DNA from: Bacillota bacterium
GTDB lineage: Bacteria > Bacillota > Clostridia > Lachnospirales > Cellulosilyticaceae
DNA: 28,658 nucleotides
Assembly (NCBI GenBank): GCA_023393125.1
Contig: JAEWMQ010000012.1
Location: 1 to 28,658 of the forward strand
Direction of reading: 5' to 3'
Below, in pieces: positions 1 through 9,653 of this stretch. The notes below the pieces were generated by a model. It was not told the DNA's origin, ran no database searches, and saw only the letters and a list, made by a program, of their open reading frames with translations. How positions within the stretch are numbered: position 1 is the stretch's first letter; the number at the start of each line of letters is the position of its first letter. The position numbers and the translations under genes were made by a program.

Positions 1-1661
1 TTGCTATATGTAAATGTTGTATAGCTAAGACCATATCCAAATGGGAATAATGTAGAAACATTGGCAGTCTCATAATAGCGATATCCAACGAAGATACCTT
101 CTCTATATTCAGATGTTTTTTCAAGTCCTGGATAATAATTGGCACAAGGATTATCCTCATATTTGATAGGATATGTTTCTGCTAAACGACCTGATGGACA
201 TACCTCTCCATATAGCACATTCATTATAGCTTCTGCTCCTGCTTGTCCTAAAAGGTATCCATGAATAAGAGCTTTAGTATAGTTTAACCATGGCATCTCA
301 ACCACACATCCTGCTGATAAAACCACAACAACATTCTCATTAACTTGGCTAATTTCCTTTAATAAGTCAATTTGATTTTGTGCTAAGACCATATGATCTC
401 GGTCCATACCTTCGGATTCTTCGATTTCACTTAATCCTAAATATAACAGAACAACTTCTGCCGCTTTTGCAAGCTCTAACGCTTCATTTTTTAGTGCGTC
501 ATCACTTACGCCACTACGCGTATACCCTTCAGCATACCCTACTAATTCTATATTCATTTTAGATGAAACATCTAAAGTATTATCAATCTTGGTTGCATTT
601 ACCTGACTAGAACCTGCTCCTTGATAACGAGGTTTCTTCGCAAAGTTACCTATAATAGCAACTTTTTGTCTTTTATCTAGTGGTAAAATTCCTTCTTCAT
701 TTCTTAATAAAACGATGCACTCCTGGGCTGCTTTACTTGCCTTATCATGGTGCTCTTCAATGTTAAATTCTTTTTTTGTTTTAAAATCAGTTTGTTTTGA
801 TAGGTCAAATACTATATCTAATAGGGTATCGACTCTTTGGTTTAATACTTCTTCTGTAAGCGTTCCATTTTCTATGGCTTCTAGAATTAATCTTTTACCA
901 TCATTACCAGTAGTTGGCATCTCTAGATGACTTCCTACTAAAACACCTTTTGCATGATCATTACTTGCACCCCAGTCAGAAACTACAATGCCGTCAAATC
1001 CCCATTCATCTACTAATACAGATTGTAATAACTGTTCATGTTCGTTGGCATAAATACCATTGATCTTGTTGTAAGAAGTCATAATGCTTTTTGCTTTTCC
1101 CTCTTTAACTGCAATCTCAAATCCGGTTAAGTAGATTTCTCTTAGTGTTCTTTCATCTAATACGGAATCATTAGACATTCTACGTAGCTCTTGGCTATTT
1201 ACTGCATAATGTTTTGGACATGCACCAACACCTTGAGATTGAATCCCTTGAATTAAACCTGCTGCCATCTTACCTGATAGGTATGGATCTTCACTAAAAT
1301 ATTCAAAATTTCTTCCACATAGTGGACTTCTTTTTATATTAAGTCCTGGACCTAATACAATACTAACCTCTTGCACCTGAGCTTCTTTTCCAAGATAACT
1401 ACCAACTGATTGCATCAGTTCAGGGTTCCATGTATTAGCCATGGCTGCTGCTGTAGGAAAACAAGTGGCTGGTACACTGGCATTTAAACCAAGGTGATCA
1501 GCATCTCCTGCTTGTTTACGAATACCATGTGGTCCATCTGACAGGAAGATGGACGGAATTCCCAAGCGCTCTATATCAACTGTTTCCCAAAATCCTTTTC
1601 CGGACATCATGGCTGCTTTTTCTTCCAATGTCATCTTATTAATTAAATTAAAATGTTTCAT
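1..1661 (-). CDS. GH3 family beta-glucosidase, C-terminus cut by window edge
   Basis: Glycoside hydrolase family 3 enzyme that probably releases glucose or another sugar from the non-reducing end of beta-linked oligosaccharides. About 553 residues are visible. The N-terminal (beta/alpha)8 barrel comes first, with the GRNFEYFSEDP motif and the catalytic nucleophile in VVSDWG at Asp229. The alpha/beta sandwich domain follows, up to the FPFGYGLSYT motif that usually precedes the fibronectin-III-like domain; that last domain lies beyond base 1. There is no signal peptide, so it is probably cytoplasmic and acts on imported oligosaccharides. The ATG at 1659-1661 has a GAGG-type ribosome site just upstream. 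It lies downstream of a second, membrane-bound GH3 gene on the same strand, so surface and internal hydrolysis may be paired. The family call is secure; substrate specificity is not deducible. Confidence 0.93.
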   Translation of the reverse strand, partial: MKHFNLINKMTLEEKAAMMSGKGFWETVDIERLGIPSIFLSDGPHGIRKQAGDADHLGLNASVPATCFPTAAAMANTWNPELMQSVGSYLGKEAQVQEVSIVLGPGLNIKRSPLCGRNFEYFSEDPYLSGKMAAGLIQGIQSQGVGACPKHYAVNSQELRRMSNDSVLDERTLREIYLTGFEIAVKEGKAKSIMTSYNKINGIYANEHEQLLQSVLVDEWGFDGIVVSDWGASNDHAKGVLVGSHLEMPTTGNDGKRLILEAIENGTLTEEVLNQRVDTLLDIVFDLSKQTDFKTKKEFNIEEHHDKASKAAQECIVLLRNEEGILPLDKRQKVAIIGNFAKKPRYQGAGSSQVNATKIDNTLDVSSKMNIELVGYAEGYTRSGVSDDALKNEALELAKAAEVVLLYLGLSEIEESEGMDRDHMVLAQNQIDLLKEISQVNENVVVVLSAGCVVEMPWLNYTKALIHGYLLGQAGAEAIMNVLYGEVCPSGRLAETYPIKYEDNPCANYYPGLEKTSEYREGIFVGYRYYETANVSTLFPFGYGLSYTTFTYS

Positions 1662-1710
1662 ACTGTCCTCACTTCTAGATTGGTTTATTTAAAACCTTGT
1701 CTATATTGTT

Positions 1711-1746
1711 AGGGCTACTATGTTCGTTTCTTAACATAGTAACCCT
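1711..1746 (-). other. Stem-loop between the two GH3 genes
   Basis: A 14-bp stem with one mismatch (arms 1711-1724 and 1733-1746) and an 8-nt loop sits in the 92-bp gap between the GH3 genes. No T-run follows on the minus strand, so it is more likely an mRNA-processing or stabilising hairpin, or a weak attenuator, than a full terminator. Confidence 0.55.
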
Positions 1747-1753
1747 TTATTAA

Positions 1754-4603
1754 TTAATCTTCTACTCTACTACGTTTATACTTCTTAATCATTACAACTT
1801 GAAGACCTATGAATGCACCTGCTAAGATAACGTCTACAACACCTAGCATAATTTTCCATGCTGGAATACTTAGATCGTAGTTTTCATCAAAGTATGCACG
1901 GCTATTAACTGCAGTGTACATAATGTTTTTACTTGCTTGTCTCATTGCGATGATGCTAGTTGCACTTTGTGTATCTTTTACTTTATTTGTTTCCGCATCG
2001 TAGGCAACTAACATAAGGTCATTACCATTTCTAATTTCTTGATCTGCATTTTGGTATCCGTATACACCGAAGTAGTCTGTAATAACCATACCACGGAATC
2101 CCCATTCATCTCTTAAAACAGTGTTTAATAAATCATCATTTGCACCAGCATATTCTGTACCAATGTAGTTGAATGCTGACATCATTGCTTTTGCTCCGCC
2201 TTCTTTTACAGCAATTTCAAATGCTTTTAAGTAGATTTCGCGGATTGCTTGTTCATTAGACCATGTACAAATCATACTATTTCTATTAGTTTCTTGATCA
2301 TTTAAGGCAAAGTGTTTAAGGTATGCGTATACACCTTCTGTTTCTGCTCCCATAGTTGCTTTTGCAGCCATCCATCCTGAAAGAATTGGATCTTCTGAGT
2401 AGTACTCAAAGTTACGTCCTGCAAATGCACTTCTATGAATATTAAGCGCTGGTGCATACCAACCACTTACACCCATTTCATCTGCCATTTTACCGATATT
2501 TTTACCGAAGTCTTCTGCGATATCTTTATTCCAAGTACTAGCAATCATAACTGCAGATGGGAATCCTAAAGAACCTACACCTGTAAAGTTGTTATTGATT
2601 GACGCTGGTCCATCACAGTCGATTGTTTTAACTTTTCCTACACTCTTAATCTCAGAGGTTTGGTATCCACCGTAAGCGATTAATGAGTTCATTTCATCTA
2701 CTGTTAAATTATCAAGTAATGTTTCCCATCTTGGATCATCGTAGTCTGCACCACGTAAATCCATTAATGTAATGTCATTTTTAGCACCTAATGTAGGCAT
2801 TACATCATCTGCGTTATTATAATCTTCTGGGTTGTAATTACTGTTGTTTACAAAAGTATCTTTGTATTCTTGTGCTAATTCATAAGATGCTGGCGCTTTT
2901 GTTGCTTCTTCATAGTTAGCAAAGCCATCTTGTCTTGATAAGTAAGTGATTCCACCATTTGCATAGTCAAATAAGTTAGTTGCTGCAATGTGATCTGTGC
3001 TCTTACTATTGTCACCACTGTAAACTACAGTCTCGCCTACAGTATATGTTTTTGTATCAATTACATTGTGTGAATCTATATTAATAGAAATGTCGTAGTT
3101 ACCAGCTTCTAAAACATATGCTTTCTCAGTTTTTTCATCATAAGAAGCCAAATCTTCTAATGCAATGCTGATAGAAATTGTGTCTTGTTCACCTGGTTGT
3201 AACATTTTTGTTTTAGCAAACTCGATTAAGTTTGTTGTTGCTTTTTCAATTCCACCGTTAGTGTATGGAGGGTTGTAGTATACTTGTACTACATCTTTAC
3301 CAGCAACAGCTCCTGTATTTGTAACTGTTACGTCAAAAGAAATGTGACCGTCTTTTTCAGTGATTTCACTCATTGTTTGTTCGAATGATGTGTATGTTAA
3401 TCCATATCCAAATGGATATAATACAGTTTCATCATAATTAATGAGTCCTTCTTGTGCTGCTGTCTCATAGAATTTATATCCAACGTAAATACCTTCTACA
3501 TAGTTAACAAAAGTAGGTAAAGTTGGTGTTCCAAATGATTCGGCAGCAAATTCATCCATATTTGAGTAAACAAAAGCACCAAAATTGTTAGCTGTTGGTG
3601 TAGCTTCAAGATCATAAACAAAAGTATCTATTGTTTTACCAGATGGATTTACATCTCCGTTAAGGATAGCACCAAGTGCATTAAAACCAGATTGACCTGT
3701 ACCAGGGCACCAGATTGCACTTTTGATTTGTGGATATTCATTTACAAATCCAAGTTCAAAGGCATTAGCACCATTGTATACAACAACAACATCATCGAAG
3801 TTAGAACATACCATGTCTATCATGTTTTTTTCTGATTGACTTAATTGTAGGAAGTGCTCACCTTCTTGGAATTCCTTGTAGTCTTCTGAGTTGTCTGTGA
3901 AAGTTACTTTACTAACATCTGTTGGTAAGTCTGCACCTTCACCACCAACACGAGTGATCACTACTACTGCAGTATTAGAGAATGCTTTAGCATTATCAAT
4001 TAATGTATCAGTGTATGTAGAAACTGGTGGTTCTGGTAATGTGAAATCTTGTTCAAACATTCCAACTACAGGACGTTCTGAACGGTATGTAGTATAGAAC
4101 TCACTTAATTCAGTATTTAATTCAAAACCTGCATTTTCTAACCCTTGTAATAATGATACAGTTTCATATGCATCAGATAATGAACCAGATCCAGTTCCAC
4201 CGTAGCAAGGATTTGTTGATGCCCAACCAAATACATTTAATTTTGTGTTTGCTGATAATGGAAGTTGTTTGTCATTTTTTAATAACACAATTCCTTCTTC
4301 TGCAATATCTTCACAAAGTTCTCCAGCAGCAATGGAAGTTTCCTCAGAAATTGTTCCCTCTCCTGTAGATAATGTAATCAGATTTGCTAATGGTCCATAA
4401 CAAATTAAATTAGCTGTTACTACAACTGCAAGTACAATTGCACATAAAGCTTCTTTACGAATGAACTTCTTGTTACATTCTTTCATCTTTCTACAGGCAA
4501 TCATTACAATAATTGCAAGTAGTAATACTATCCCAAATCCAATTAGATATGGCTTACATGATTTCAGTACGCCTAGGACGTCAGCCCAGTTAATGTCTAA
4601 CAT
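1754..4603 (-). CDS. Membrane-anchored GH3 beta-glucosidase with permuted domain order
   Basis: 949-residue GH3 enzyme. The domain order is reversed from the common one: the alpha/beta sandwich domain (about 95-410, ending with LYPFGYGLTYTSFE at about 393-411) and a fibronectin-III-like domain (about 415-520) come before the (beta/alpha)8 barrel (about 625-900). The barrel carries GRNFEYYSEDP and the nucleophile Asp843 in VITDYFG. Two hydrophobic segments (about 19-38 and 52-74) are separated by a Lys/Arg-rich loop, and a third lies near the C-terminus (about 915-938), followed by KKYKRSR. The positive-inside rule puts the enzyme outside the cell, tethered at both ends. A strong GGAGG site precedes the ATG. 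Permuted GH3 enzymes are known from rumen Clostridia; the double tether is notable. Substrate is unknown. Confidence 0.92.
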   Translation of the reverse strand: MLDINWADVLGVLKSCKPYLIGFGIVLLLAIIVMIACRKMKECNKKFIRKEALCAIVLAVVVTANLICYGPLANLITLSTGEGTISEETSIAAGELCEDIAEEGIVLLKNDKQLPLSANTKLNVFGWASTNPCYGGTGSGSLSDAYETVSLLQGLENAGFELNTELSEFYTTYRSERPVVGMFEQDFTLPEPPVSTYTDTLIDNAKAFSNTAVVVITRVGGEGADLPTDVSKVTFTDNSEDYKEFQEGEHFLQLSQSEKNMIDMVCSNFDDVVVVYNGANAFELGFVNEYPQIKSAIWCPGTGQSGFNALGAILNGDVNPSGKTIDTFVYDLEATPTANNFGAFVYSNMDEFAAESFGTPTLPTFVNYVEGIYVGYKFYETAAQEGLINYDETVLYPFGYGLTYTSFEQTMSEITEKDGHISFDVTVTNTGAVAGKDVVQVYYNPPYTNGGIEKATTNLIEFAKTKMLQPGEQDTISISIALEDLASYDEKTEKAYVLEAGNYDISINIDSHNVIDTKTYTVGETVVYSGDNSKSTDHIAATNLFDYANGGITYLSRQDGFANYEEATKAPASYELAQEYKDTFVNNSNYNPEDYNNADDVMPTLGAKNDITLMDLRGADYDDPRWETLLDNLTVDEMNSLIAYGGYQTSEIKSVGKVKTIDCDGPASINNNFTGVGSLGFPSAVMIASTWNKDIAEDFGKNIGKMADEMGVSGWYAPALNIHRSAFAGRNFEYYSEDPILSGWMAAKATMGAETEGVYAYLKHFALNDQETNRNSMICTWSNEQAIREIYLKAFEIAVKEGGAKAMMSAFNYIGTEYAGANDDLLNTVLRDEWGFRGMVITDYFGVYGYQNADQEIRNGNDLMLVAYDAETNKVKDTQSATSIIAMRQASKNIMYTAVNSRAYFDENYDLSIPAWKIMLGVVDVILAGAFIGLQVVMIKKYKRSRVED

Positions 4604-4764
4604 GATTTATATCCTCCTTTTTTATAGTATTACGGTGTAGCACTCGTTACCCCATTTACTATATTGTAGTATCATAATATCTGATTTTTTTATTTTTAAT
4701 AACGTTGACTTCGTAAACTGTAAAAATAATTCGCAAAGTGCAATACATATTGTATATTTTGCAC

Positions 4765-4810
4765 TAAAAAAGCACCTGTAATTTTGTATTTATTTACAAA
4801 ATTACGGTGC
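4765..4810 (-). terminator. Rho-independent terminator of the kinase gene
   Basis: Read on the minus strand, a long stem (arms about 4772-4788 and 4795-4810, one bulge) is followed by six T residues. It overlaps the stop codon of the kinase gene, so it ends the regulator operon before the GH3 genes. Confidence 0.85.
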
Positions 4811-6121
4811 TTCCCCTGATAATAGTGGCAAAATTATGGATAACTCAAACCAATTGTTATTTGTCTCAATTGACACCTGACCATCATATTTTTTAGCGAT
4901 CATTTTAATGCTTTTTAACCCATACCCATGAAACTGCTTATCCTTCTTAGTTGTTTTAGGAAGTCCTTCTTCATACAATAAGATATCTTCAAAATAATTT
5001 TCAAAACAAATCATTAAAAATCCTTGTTTTTTAGCAACAACAACATGTATTAAGCGCTTTTCTACATCCTTCACCTTTTTTACATACTCTATGGCATTAT
5101 CTAATGCATTTCCAAAAATATTACAGATATCTCTTGTCTCCATTTTTTCAAGTAGGGCACCATCCACAACGCAAGTAAGCGTAATTTTATTTTTTTGACA
5201 TTGCATCTTCTTGCTTGTGAGGATAACATCTAATACTGCATTGCCTGTTTTATTCTGCAGTTCATAGGCTGACATCTCTTCTTCCATTGCATCTAGCCAA
5301 TTATTTCTTATCGTTTCATTGGTTTCTAAACGTAATGCCGTAATTTGATGCTTTAGGTCGTGATACATCTGTCCAATCATCTCTATATTTTCTTTAGATT
5401 GTTTATACTGAAAATACTGATTCTGCAATATATTATTTAAAGACTCTAATTCCTTTTGATATCTTGACTGATAACACAGTATGTAATGCGCGAATAAAAT
5501 CGCATATCCTCCAAGATCAACTAGGGTTCTTATGGTGATAATCTCCCCAGGATATCTTCCGATAAATGCTGAATCATTGAATACAAATCCTATATTACTC
5601 ATTGAAAAGACGGCCATGGCAATAATAACAGCACCAAATGCTTCTTTAGGACTAATTGTTATCTTTACTCTTTGAGATAAATACTTCTTTCTTATTACAT
5701 AGATTGTGAGTACGCAGACTGTATAAATACTCAGCATAAACATTACTTTCCATATACCTTTTAATACTCCATCTGTCCATATCCCCCAAAATAATTGCCT
5801 TTCAAAGGATGCAATAAATTCCGCTAATACAAATGCATGAATGCAGTAATAAAGACAGTCTAAAAATTTACTTTTGCTGCAAATATATATGTAGCTGAAC
5901 ATAAGAAAAATAGAAATACACATACAAGGAATCCACCATACAATATTGACTTCTTCTGTGAGCACTAAAAATGTGGATTGTATGAATAAAAACACAATAG
6001 AAATCAATGTAATCTTACGTCTTTTATATTTTAGTGGTAATGAAAGAATATACATCAAACAAGCACTCCACTGAGCCATAGCAGTATAAAAACGTGGTAT
6101 CTCGGCAATTATATTAATCAT
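4802..6121 (-). CDS. AgrC-like GHKL sensor histidine kinase
   Basis: 439-residue membrane histidine kinase. Residues 1 to about 210 form six or seven hydrophobic segments with no recognisable extracellular sensor domain. A cytoplasmic helix carries HDLKHQ with the likely phospho-acceptor His254. The GHKL ATPase part follows, with an N-box (GNALDNAIEY, about 332) and a G-box (GYGLKS, about 397). This architecture matches the AgrC/VirS class, which often senses peptides or cell-surface state. Its start codon overlaps the stop of the upstream response regulator by 4 bp, so the two are translationally coupled and almost surely partners. The signal is not visible in the sequence. Neighbouring GH3 and debranching genes suggest, but do not show, control of carbohydrate genes. 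Confidence 0.9.
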   Translation of the reverse strand: MINIIAEIPRFYTAMAQWSACLMYILSLPLKYKRRKITLISIVFLFIQSTFLVLTEEVNIVWWIPCMCISIFLMFSYIYICSKSKFLDCLYYCIHAFVLAEFIASFERQLFWGIWTDGVLKGIWKVMFMLSIYTVCVLTIYVIRKKYLSQRVKITISPKEAFGAVIIAMAVFSMSNIGFVFNDSAFIGRYPGEIITIRTLVDLGGYAILFAHYILCYQSRYQKELESLNNILQNQYFQYKQSKENIEMIGQMYHDLKHQITALRLETNETIRNNWLDAMEEEMSAYELQNKTGNAVLDVILTSKKMQCQKNKITLTCVVDGALLEKMETRDICNIFGNALDNAIEYVKKVKDVEKRLIHVVVAKKQGFLMICFENYFEDILLYEEGLPKTTKKDKQFHGYGLKSIKMIAKKYDGQVSIETNNNWFELSIILPLLSGEAP

Positions 6122-6828
6122 CTGCTTGTTCTCCTCATATATGAAGATAAGACATCTAAGAATTCTCGTTTTTTAGACCGACTAATACTTATAGGTAAAC
6201 CTGCTACTATGGCATGACCATCCTTCATTCCTTCTACATGGTTTAGATTAATCAAGTAGCATTTATTACATCTAAAAAAGCCTTCCTCTTTTAACTTGTT
6301 TTCCATATGAATTAAACTTCCACTTACGCTAAAATCACCGCTAACAGTATGGTAGATTAAATCATGATCTTGTACTTCAATGTAGTAAATGTCATCAATT
6401 CGAACCTTCCTTGCACCTCCACGAAATACGATAGTTAGATACCGGTCCTCTTTTCTTTTTATACGTGAAATTGCTCTTTCGATCCTTTGTAAAAATGCAA
6501 AGTAACTAACTGGTTTTAGCAAATAATCTAGTGCATCTACAGAATATCCACGTATTGCATACTGAATCATGTTGGTAATAAATATAATAATGACTTCATG
6601 ATCTAGCATTCGAATCTTCTCTGCTGTAGTCATTCCATTAATATGCTTCATCTCAATATCTAACAATATAATATCAAATTGTCCTTTGAAGTTGTCTAGC
6701 AAGTAAAGTCCATCCGTAAATACTTCTACGGCAAACTTCTCACCTTTTTCTTGTTCATATTGTTTTAAATAGCTTTGTAATGTATCAGAATATGTTCCTT
6801 CATCTTCTACAATTGCAATATTCACCAT
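6118..6828 (-). CDS. LytTR-type response regulator
   Basis: 236-residue response regulator. The receiver domain (1 to about 120) has the acidic pocket at Glu8/Asp9, the phospho-acceptor Asp57 in LLDIEM, and the conserved Lys in LKPVSY at about 107. A LytTR DNA-binding domain (about 130-232) shows the family pattern of DDIYYIEVQDH followed by FFRCNKCYLINL. It is first in a two-gene operon with the AgrC-like kinase and has a clear sigma-A type promoter about 95 bp upstream. LytTR regulators bind paired direct repeats in target promoters; no such pair could be assigned with confidence in the window. Confidence 0.93.
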   Translation of the reverse strand: MVNIAIVEDEGTYSDTLQSYLKQYEQEKGEKFAVEVFTDGLYLLDNFKGQFDIILLDIEMKHINGMTTAEKIRMLDHEVIIIFITNMIQYAIRGYSVDALDYLLKPVSYFAFLQRIERAISRIKRKEDRYLTIVFRGGARKVRIDDIYYIEVQDHDLIYHTVSGDFSVSGSLIHMENKLKEEGFFRCNKCYLINLNHVEGMKDGHAIVAGLPISISRSKKREFLDVLSSYMRRTSR

Positions 6829-6921
6829 TGTTTTCTCCTAGTTGTTCATAATCATAGCGTCTAAATTGATGCATAGAATGACATCTTTTCTTGAAAATAT
6901 TATTTTTTATGCAATATTTTT

Positions 6922-6950
6922 ATTATATCAATGTTATTTATTATTGTAAA
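6922..6950 (-). promoter_or_regulatory. Sigma-A type promoter of the regulator-kinase operon
   Basis: On the minus strand TTTACA (6945-6950) and a perfect TATAAT (6922-6927) are separated by exactly 17 bp. The site lies about 95 bp upstream of the response regulator start. Confidence 0.75.
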
Positions 6951-7123
6951 TATAAGGAGATTTAACCTCTAAGAGTGTCTACTGTATTCGAAAATGAACT
7001 TAATGGTAGAATCAGCATATAACAATACCAGTATTTTAGGTGAGTCTCTATATAACTTTTTAAATAGTCCATTAAATACGCCCCCACTCATTTAGTATAT
7101 CAATATCCCAATAATTAAAACTT

Positions 7124-9160
7124 CTAGCCGAATATCTTCTGATGTGCTTCTTCAAGCTTTATTCTGCCTCCTAAAACATCTTCATGATACACCCTTAGTA
7201 GTTCTCCCACACTCCATGCTTGAGCATAGCAGCCTCTTGCAAAATGTGGGCTATCTCCATCAAATATTTCTGCAATCGTTCCCAAACATTGATTTTCAAG
7301 GTCTACTTCTTGATCACTTACAAGACTTTCTACAAATTCTAGTGCTTCTTTACTATACTGATTTACCTTACAATAAGCCGTAAAAAATGCTCCTATAGGA
7401 AAGCCCCAAGTGGTTCCTTGATGATACGCCATATCTCTATCAAATAGTTTTCCTTTATAGGTAGGATGATAGTCCTGATGAGTAGGCGATAAACTTCTTA
7501 AACCATAAGGTGTATATAAGTCTTCAAAGACCTTGTGAACGACACTCTTTTCTTTTTCTTCTGAAAGCATGGTAAAAGGAAGTGAAACTGCCCAGATTTG
7601 ATTTGGTCTTATACTCCTGTCTCCACCTTTTTCATCCACTACATCATATAAACAACCATCTGCTTCATTCCAAAATGCCTTGTTAAAAGATGCTTTCACC
7701 TGCTCCGCAAGTTCTTCATAACCTTCTTTGGACTGATTTTCAAATTTCTGTTCTAAACATCCCATAATTTTTAAAGCATTATACCATAAGGCATTAATTT
7801 CTACTGGTTTACCATGCCTTGGTGTCACCACAATATCATTGACTCTCACATCCATCCAAGTCACTTGATCTAAACCTGATCCTGCCCAAATGAGTCCATC
7901 CTCTTCCATATGTATTGAAAAATGTGTCCCTTCCCTATATGCTTTTATGATCTTCTTTAAATAGGGGAAGATTTCTTGTTCCACAAATCTAATACTTTCT
8001 TGACTATTGCTATAAAGTAAATAGCTATAAGCAGCATGTACAAACCATAGGGAAGCATCTACCGTATTATAAAGAGGCTCTCCTTGTCTACTTGGAAACA
8101 TATTAGGAATAAGACCATCTTTTTCATATAACACAAAACTCTTAAGTATTTCCCTAGCATCCTCAAAACGTCCCGTAGCCAAAGTAAGCCCATTAAAGGC
8201 AATCATAGTATCTCTTCCCCAGTCTAAAAACCAAGGATACCCTGCCAAAATGGTTTTGCGATTAATCGAGTCTCTTTGCACAATAAAATGATCTGCTGCT
8301 ATAGGTAAGTACTTAGCAATTAATCTATCTTCTTTAAAAGTATTTCTAAGTTTACTTATACGAAGTTTTTCCTGGTTAAGCACTTTTTCTGGATTTATTT
8401 CTCCCTTTTCTAAAGTGCATACTAGATAAACTGTCGTCTTCTCATAAGGTGCTATATTGATTTGATAACTACCAGGCTTATAAAGCTGCTCAGTGCAAGG
8501 GTCTCCTGTGGTTTGATCTACATCATAAAATACTTTTTCAGTAAGTTGCTCTTCTTCCTTAAAATCCCCTTCTGTACTCCACAAGCGAATAAGAATTTCC
8601 TTATTATATTTAGGAATAAATTGTTGCTCATTTTTTAATGCTTTACGTATTTCTTCCCCTTCTTGATTCTTTTTTTCAAACGCTAAATTTATCTTCCTAG
8701 AACATTCACCAGGATTCCTACAAGTCAAAAGTGGTGAAACATCCAATACTGCTGCCTTACTATTACCCTGAATATCATACGCAATAACTACAGTATTTTG
8801 CTCATATGCCAAAGCTACTTGTTTATCGATCACCAAGCCATTAATCACATAACGATAATGTGGAAGTCCATCATAAGAAAAGCTTTGCTGATTTTCATAG
8901 CCTTTTACAATCGTTTTTTGATACTTCGTAGTTGTTAAAGGCCAAATGTCATCCTCACAAATCACTTTTTCCTCTAATTTATTTAATATCATATAACGTT
9001 CTTCTGGCGAAGTTAAACAGCCTACTAGTAAGCCATGATATTTTCTACTATTAGCCCCTGTTACAGTGGAGCCTGCAAAACCACTACGCCCATTGGTAAT
9101 GAGCCATTCTCTTCCTATGCCTCTTTCATAACTTGTCCAATCTCTTTTTCCATATCTCAT
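7124..9160 (-). CDS. Amylo-alpha-1,6-glucosidase / glycogen debranching-type enzyme (GH133)
   Basis: 678-residue enzyme of the archaeal/bacterial glycogen-debranching type. It would hydrolyse alpha-1,6 branch points of glycogen or related alpha-glucans in the cytoplasm. The N-terminal GDE_N domain begins with the family signature GREWLITNGRSGFAGST and runs to about residue 250. The C-terminal (alpha/alpha)6-barrel domain (about 270-670) has YPWFLDWGRDTM at about 308-319 and VTWMDVRVND at about 430, which together frame the active site. The length matches the family. There is no signal peptide. An AAGGGGA site precedes the ATG. No other glycogen gene adjoins it, and the 295-bp gap to the next gene carries that gene's own promoter, so it may be transcribed alone. 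Confidence 0.92.
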   Translation of the reverse strand: MRYGKRDWTSYERGIGREWLITNGRSGFAGSTVTGANSRKYHGLLVGCLTSPEERYMILNKLEEKVICEDDIWPLTTTKYQKTIVKGYENQQSFSYDGLPHYRYVINGLVIDKQVALAYEQNTVVIAYDIQGNSKAAVLDVSPLLTCRNPGECSRKINLAFEKKNQEGEEIRKALKNEQQFIPKYNKEILIRLWSTEGDFKEEEQLTEKVFYDVDQTTGDPCTEQLYKPGSYQINIAPYEKTTVYLVCTLEKGEINPEKVLNQEKLRISKLRNTFKEDRLIAKYLPIAADHFIVQRDSINRKTILAGYPWFLDWGRDTMIAFNGLTLATGRFEDAREILKSFVLYEKDGLIPNMFPSRQGEPLYNTVDASLWFVHAAYSYLLYSNSQESIRFVEQEIFPYLKKIIKAYREGTHFSIHMEEDGLIWAGSGLDQVTWMDVRVNDIVVTPRHGKPVEINALWYNALKIMGCLEQKFENQSKEGYEELAEQVKASFNKAFWNEADGCLYDVVDEKGGDRSIRPNQIWAVSLPFTMLSEEKEKSVVHKVFEDLYTPYGLRSLSPTHQDYHPTYKGKLFDRDMAYHQGTTWGFPIGAFFTAYCKVNQYSKEALEFVESLVSDQEVDLENQCLGTIAEIFDGDSPHFARGCYAQAWSVGELLRVYHEDVLGGRIKLEEAHQKIFG

Positions 9161-9235
9161 CCTATTTTCCCCTTAAATGAATTTTAATGATTGCTTTGCT
9201 ATAGCTATTTCGCCACTACCACAAATAGAAATTTG

Positions 9236-9509
9236 AATAATGCTGTATAAAGTTAAGTTGCCGCTATATAGTCCGACTAGTGTACTTGCTTCCATCTGCT
9301 ATCTCACTCCGCTAAGAAACTCTAAATTCGTAATCCTTATGAACGGGCGAAAACTCGCTACGCTCAGACACTCGCCCTAAAACCCATAAGGATTACTTCA
9401 TTAAGAGTTTCTAAGCTCTGCTCCAAGGCCTCTTCCAGCAAGTCCACTAGTCTCCCTACATAGCTACTGTTTTACAAAAACAAACTACTAAGAAGCTTTA
9501 TACATTATT
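9236..9509. repeat. Long imperfect hairpin repeat A
   Basis: Nested inverted repeats are centred near 9361. From outside inwards the arms pair as AATAATG..TATAAAG with CTTTATACATTATT, GACTAGTG.ACTTGC with its complement near 9440-9455, AGAAACTCT with AGAGTTTCT, and GTAATCCTTATG with CATAAGGATTAC. A 33-nt core at 9345-9377 begins GGGCGA and ends TCGCCC. The core recurs in inverted orientation in repeat B, so this is a repeat family rather than a one-off hairpin. Confidence 0.8.
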
Positions 9510-9653
9510 GTGAATGAAGAGAAAACAGAGAAAATCCTTCGTTAAGAATTGCTGAGCTCTATACGTTATTATTGCTAGAGCGAAACATAGAAAACCTCTT
9601 ATACGTTTGAAGTAGCATTTTATTTTTCTTCACGCCGCTTTATTGTCAGGAAT

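Noticed and set aside
4690..4740. Paired LytTR-binding direct repeats upstream of the membrane GH3 gene
   Set aside because: One 8/9 match and one weaker match are present but spaced 15 bp apart, which does not fit the usual spacing of LytTR sites.
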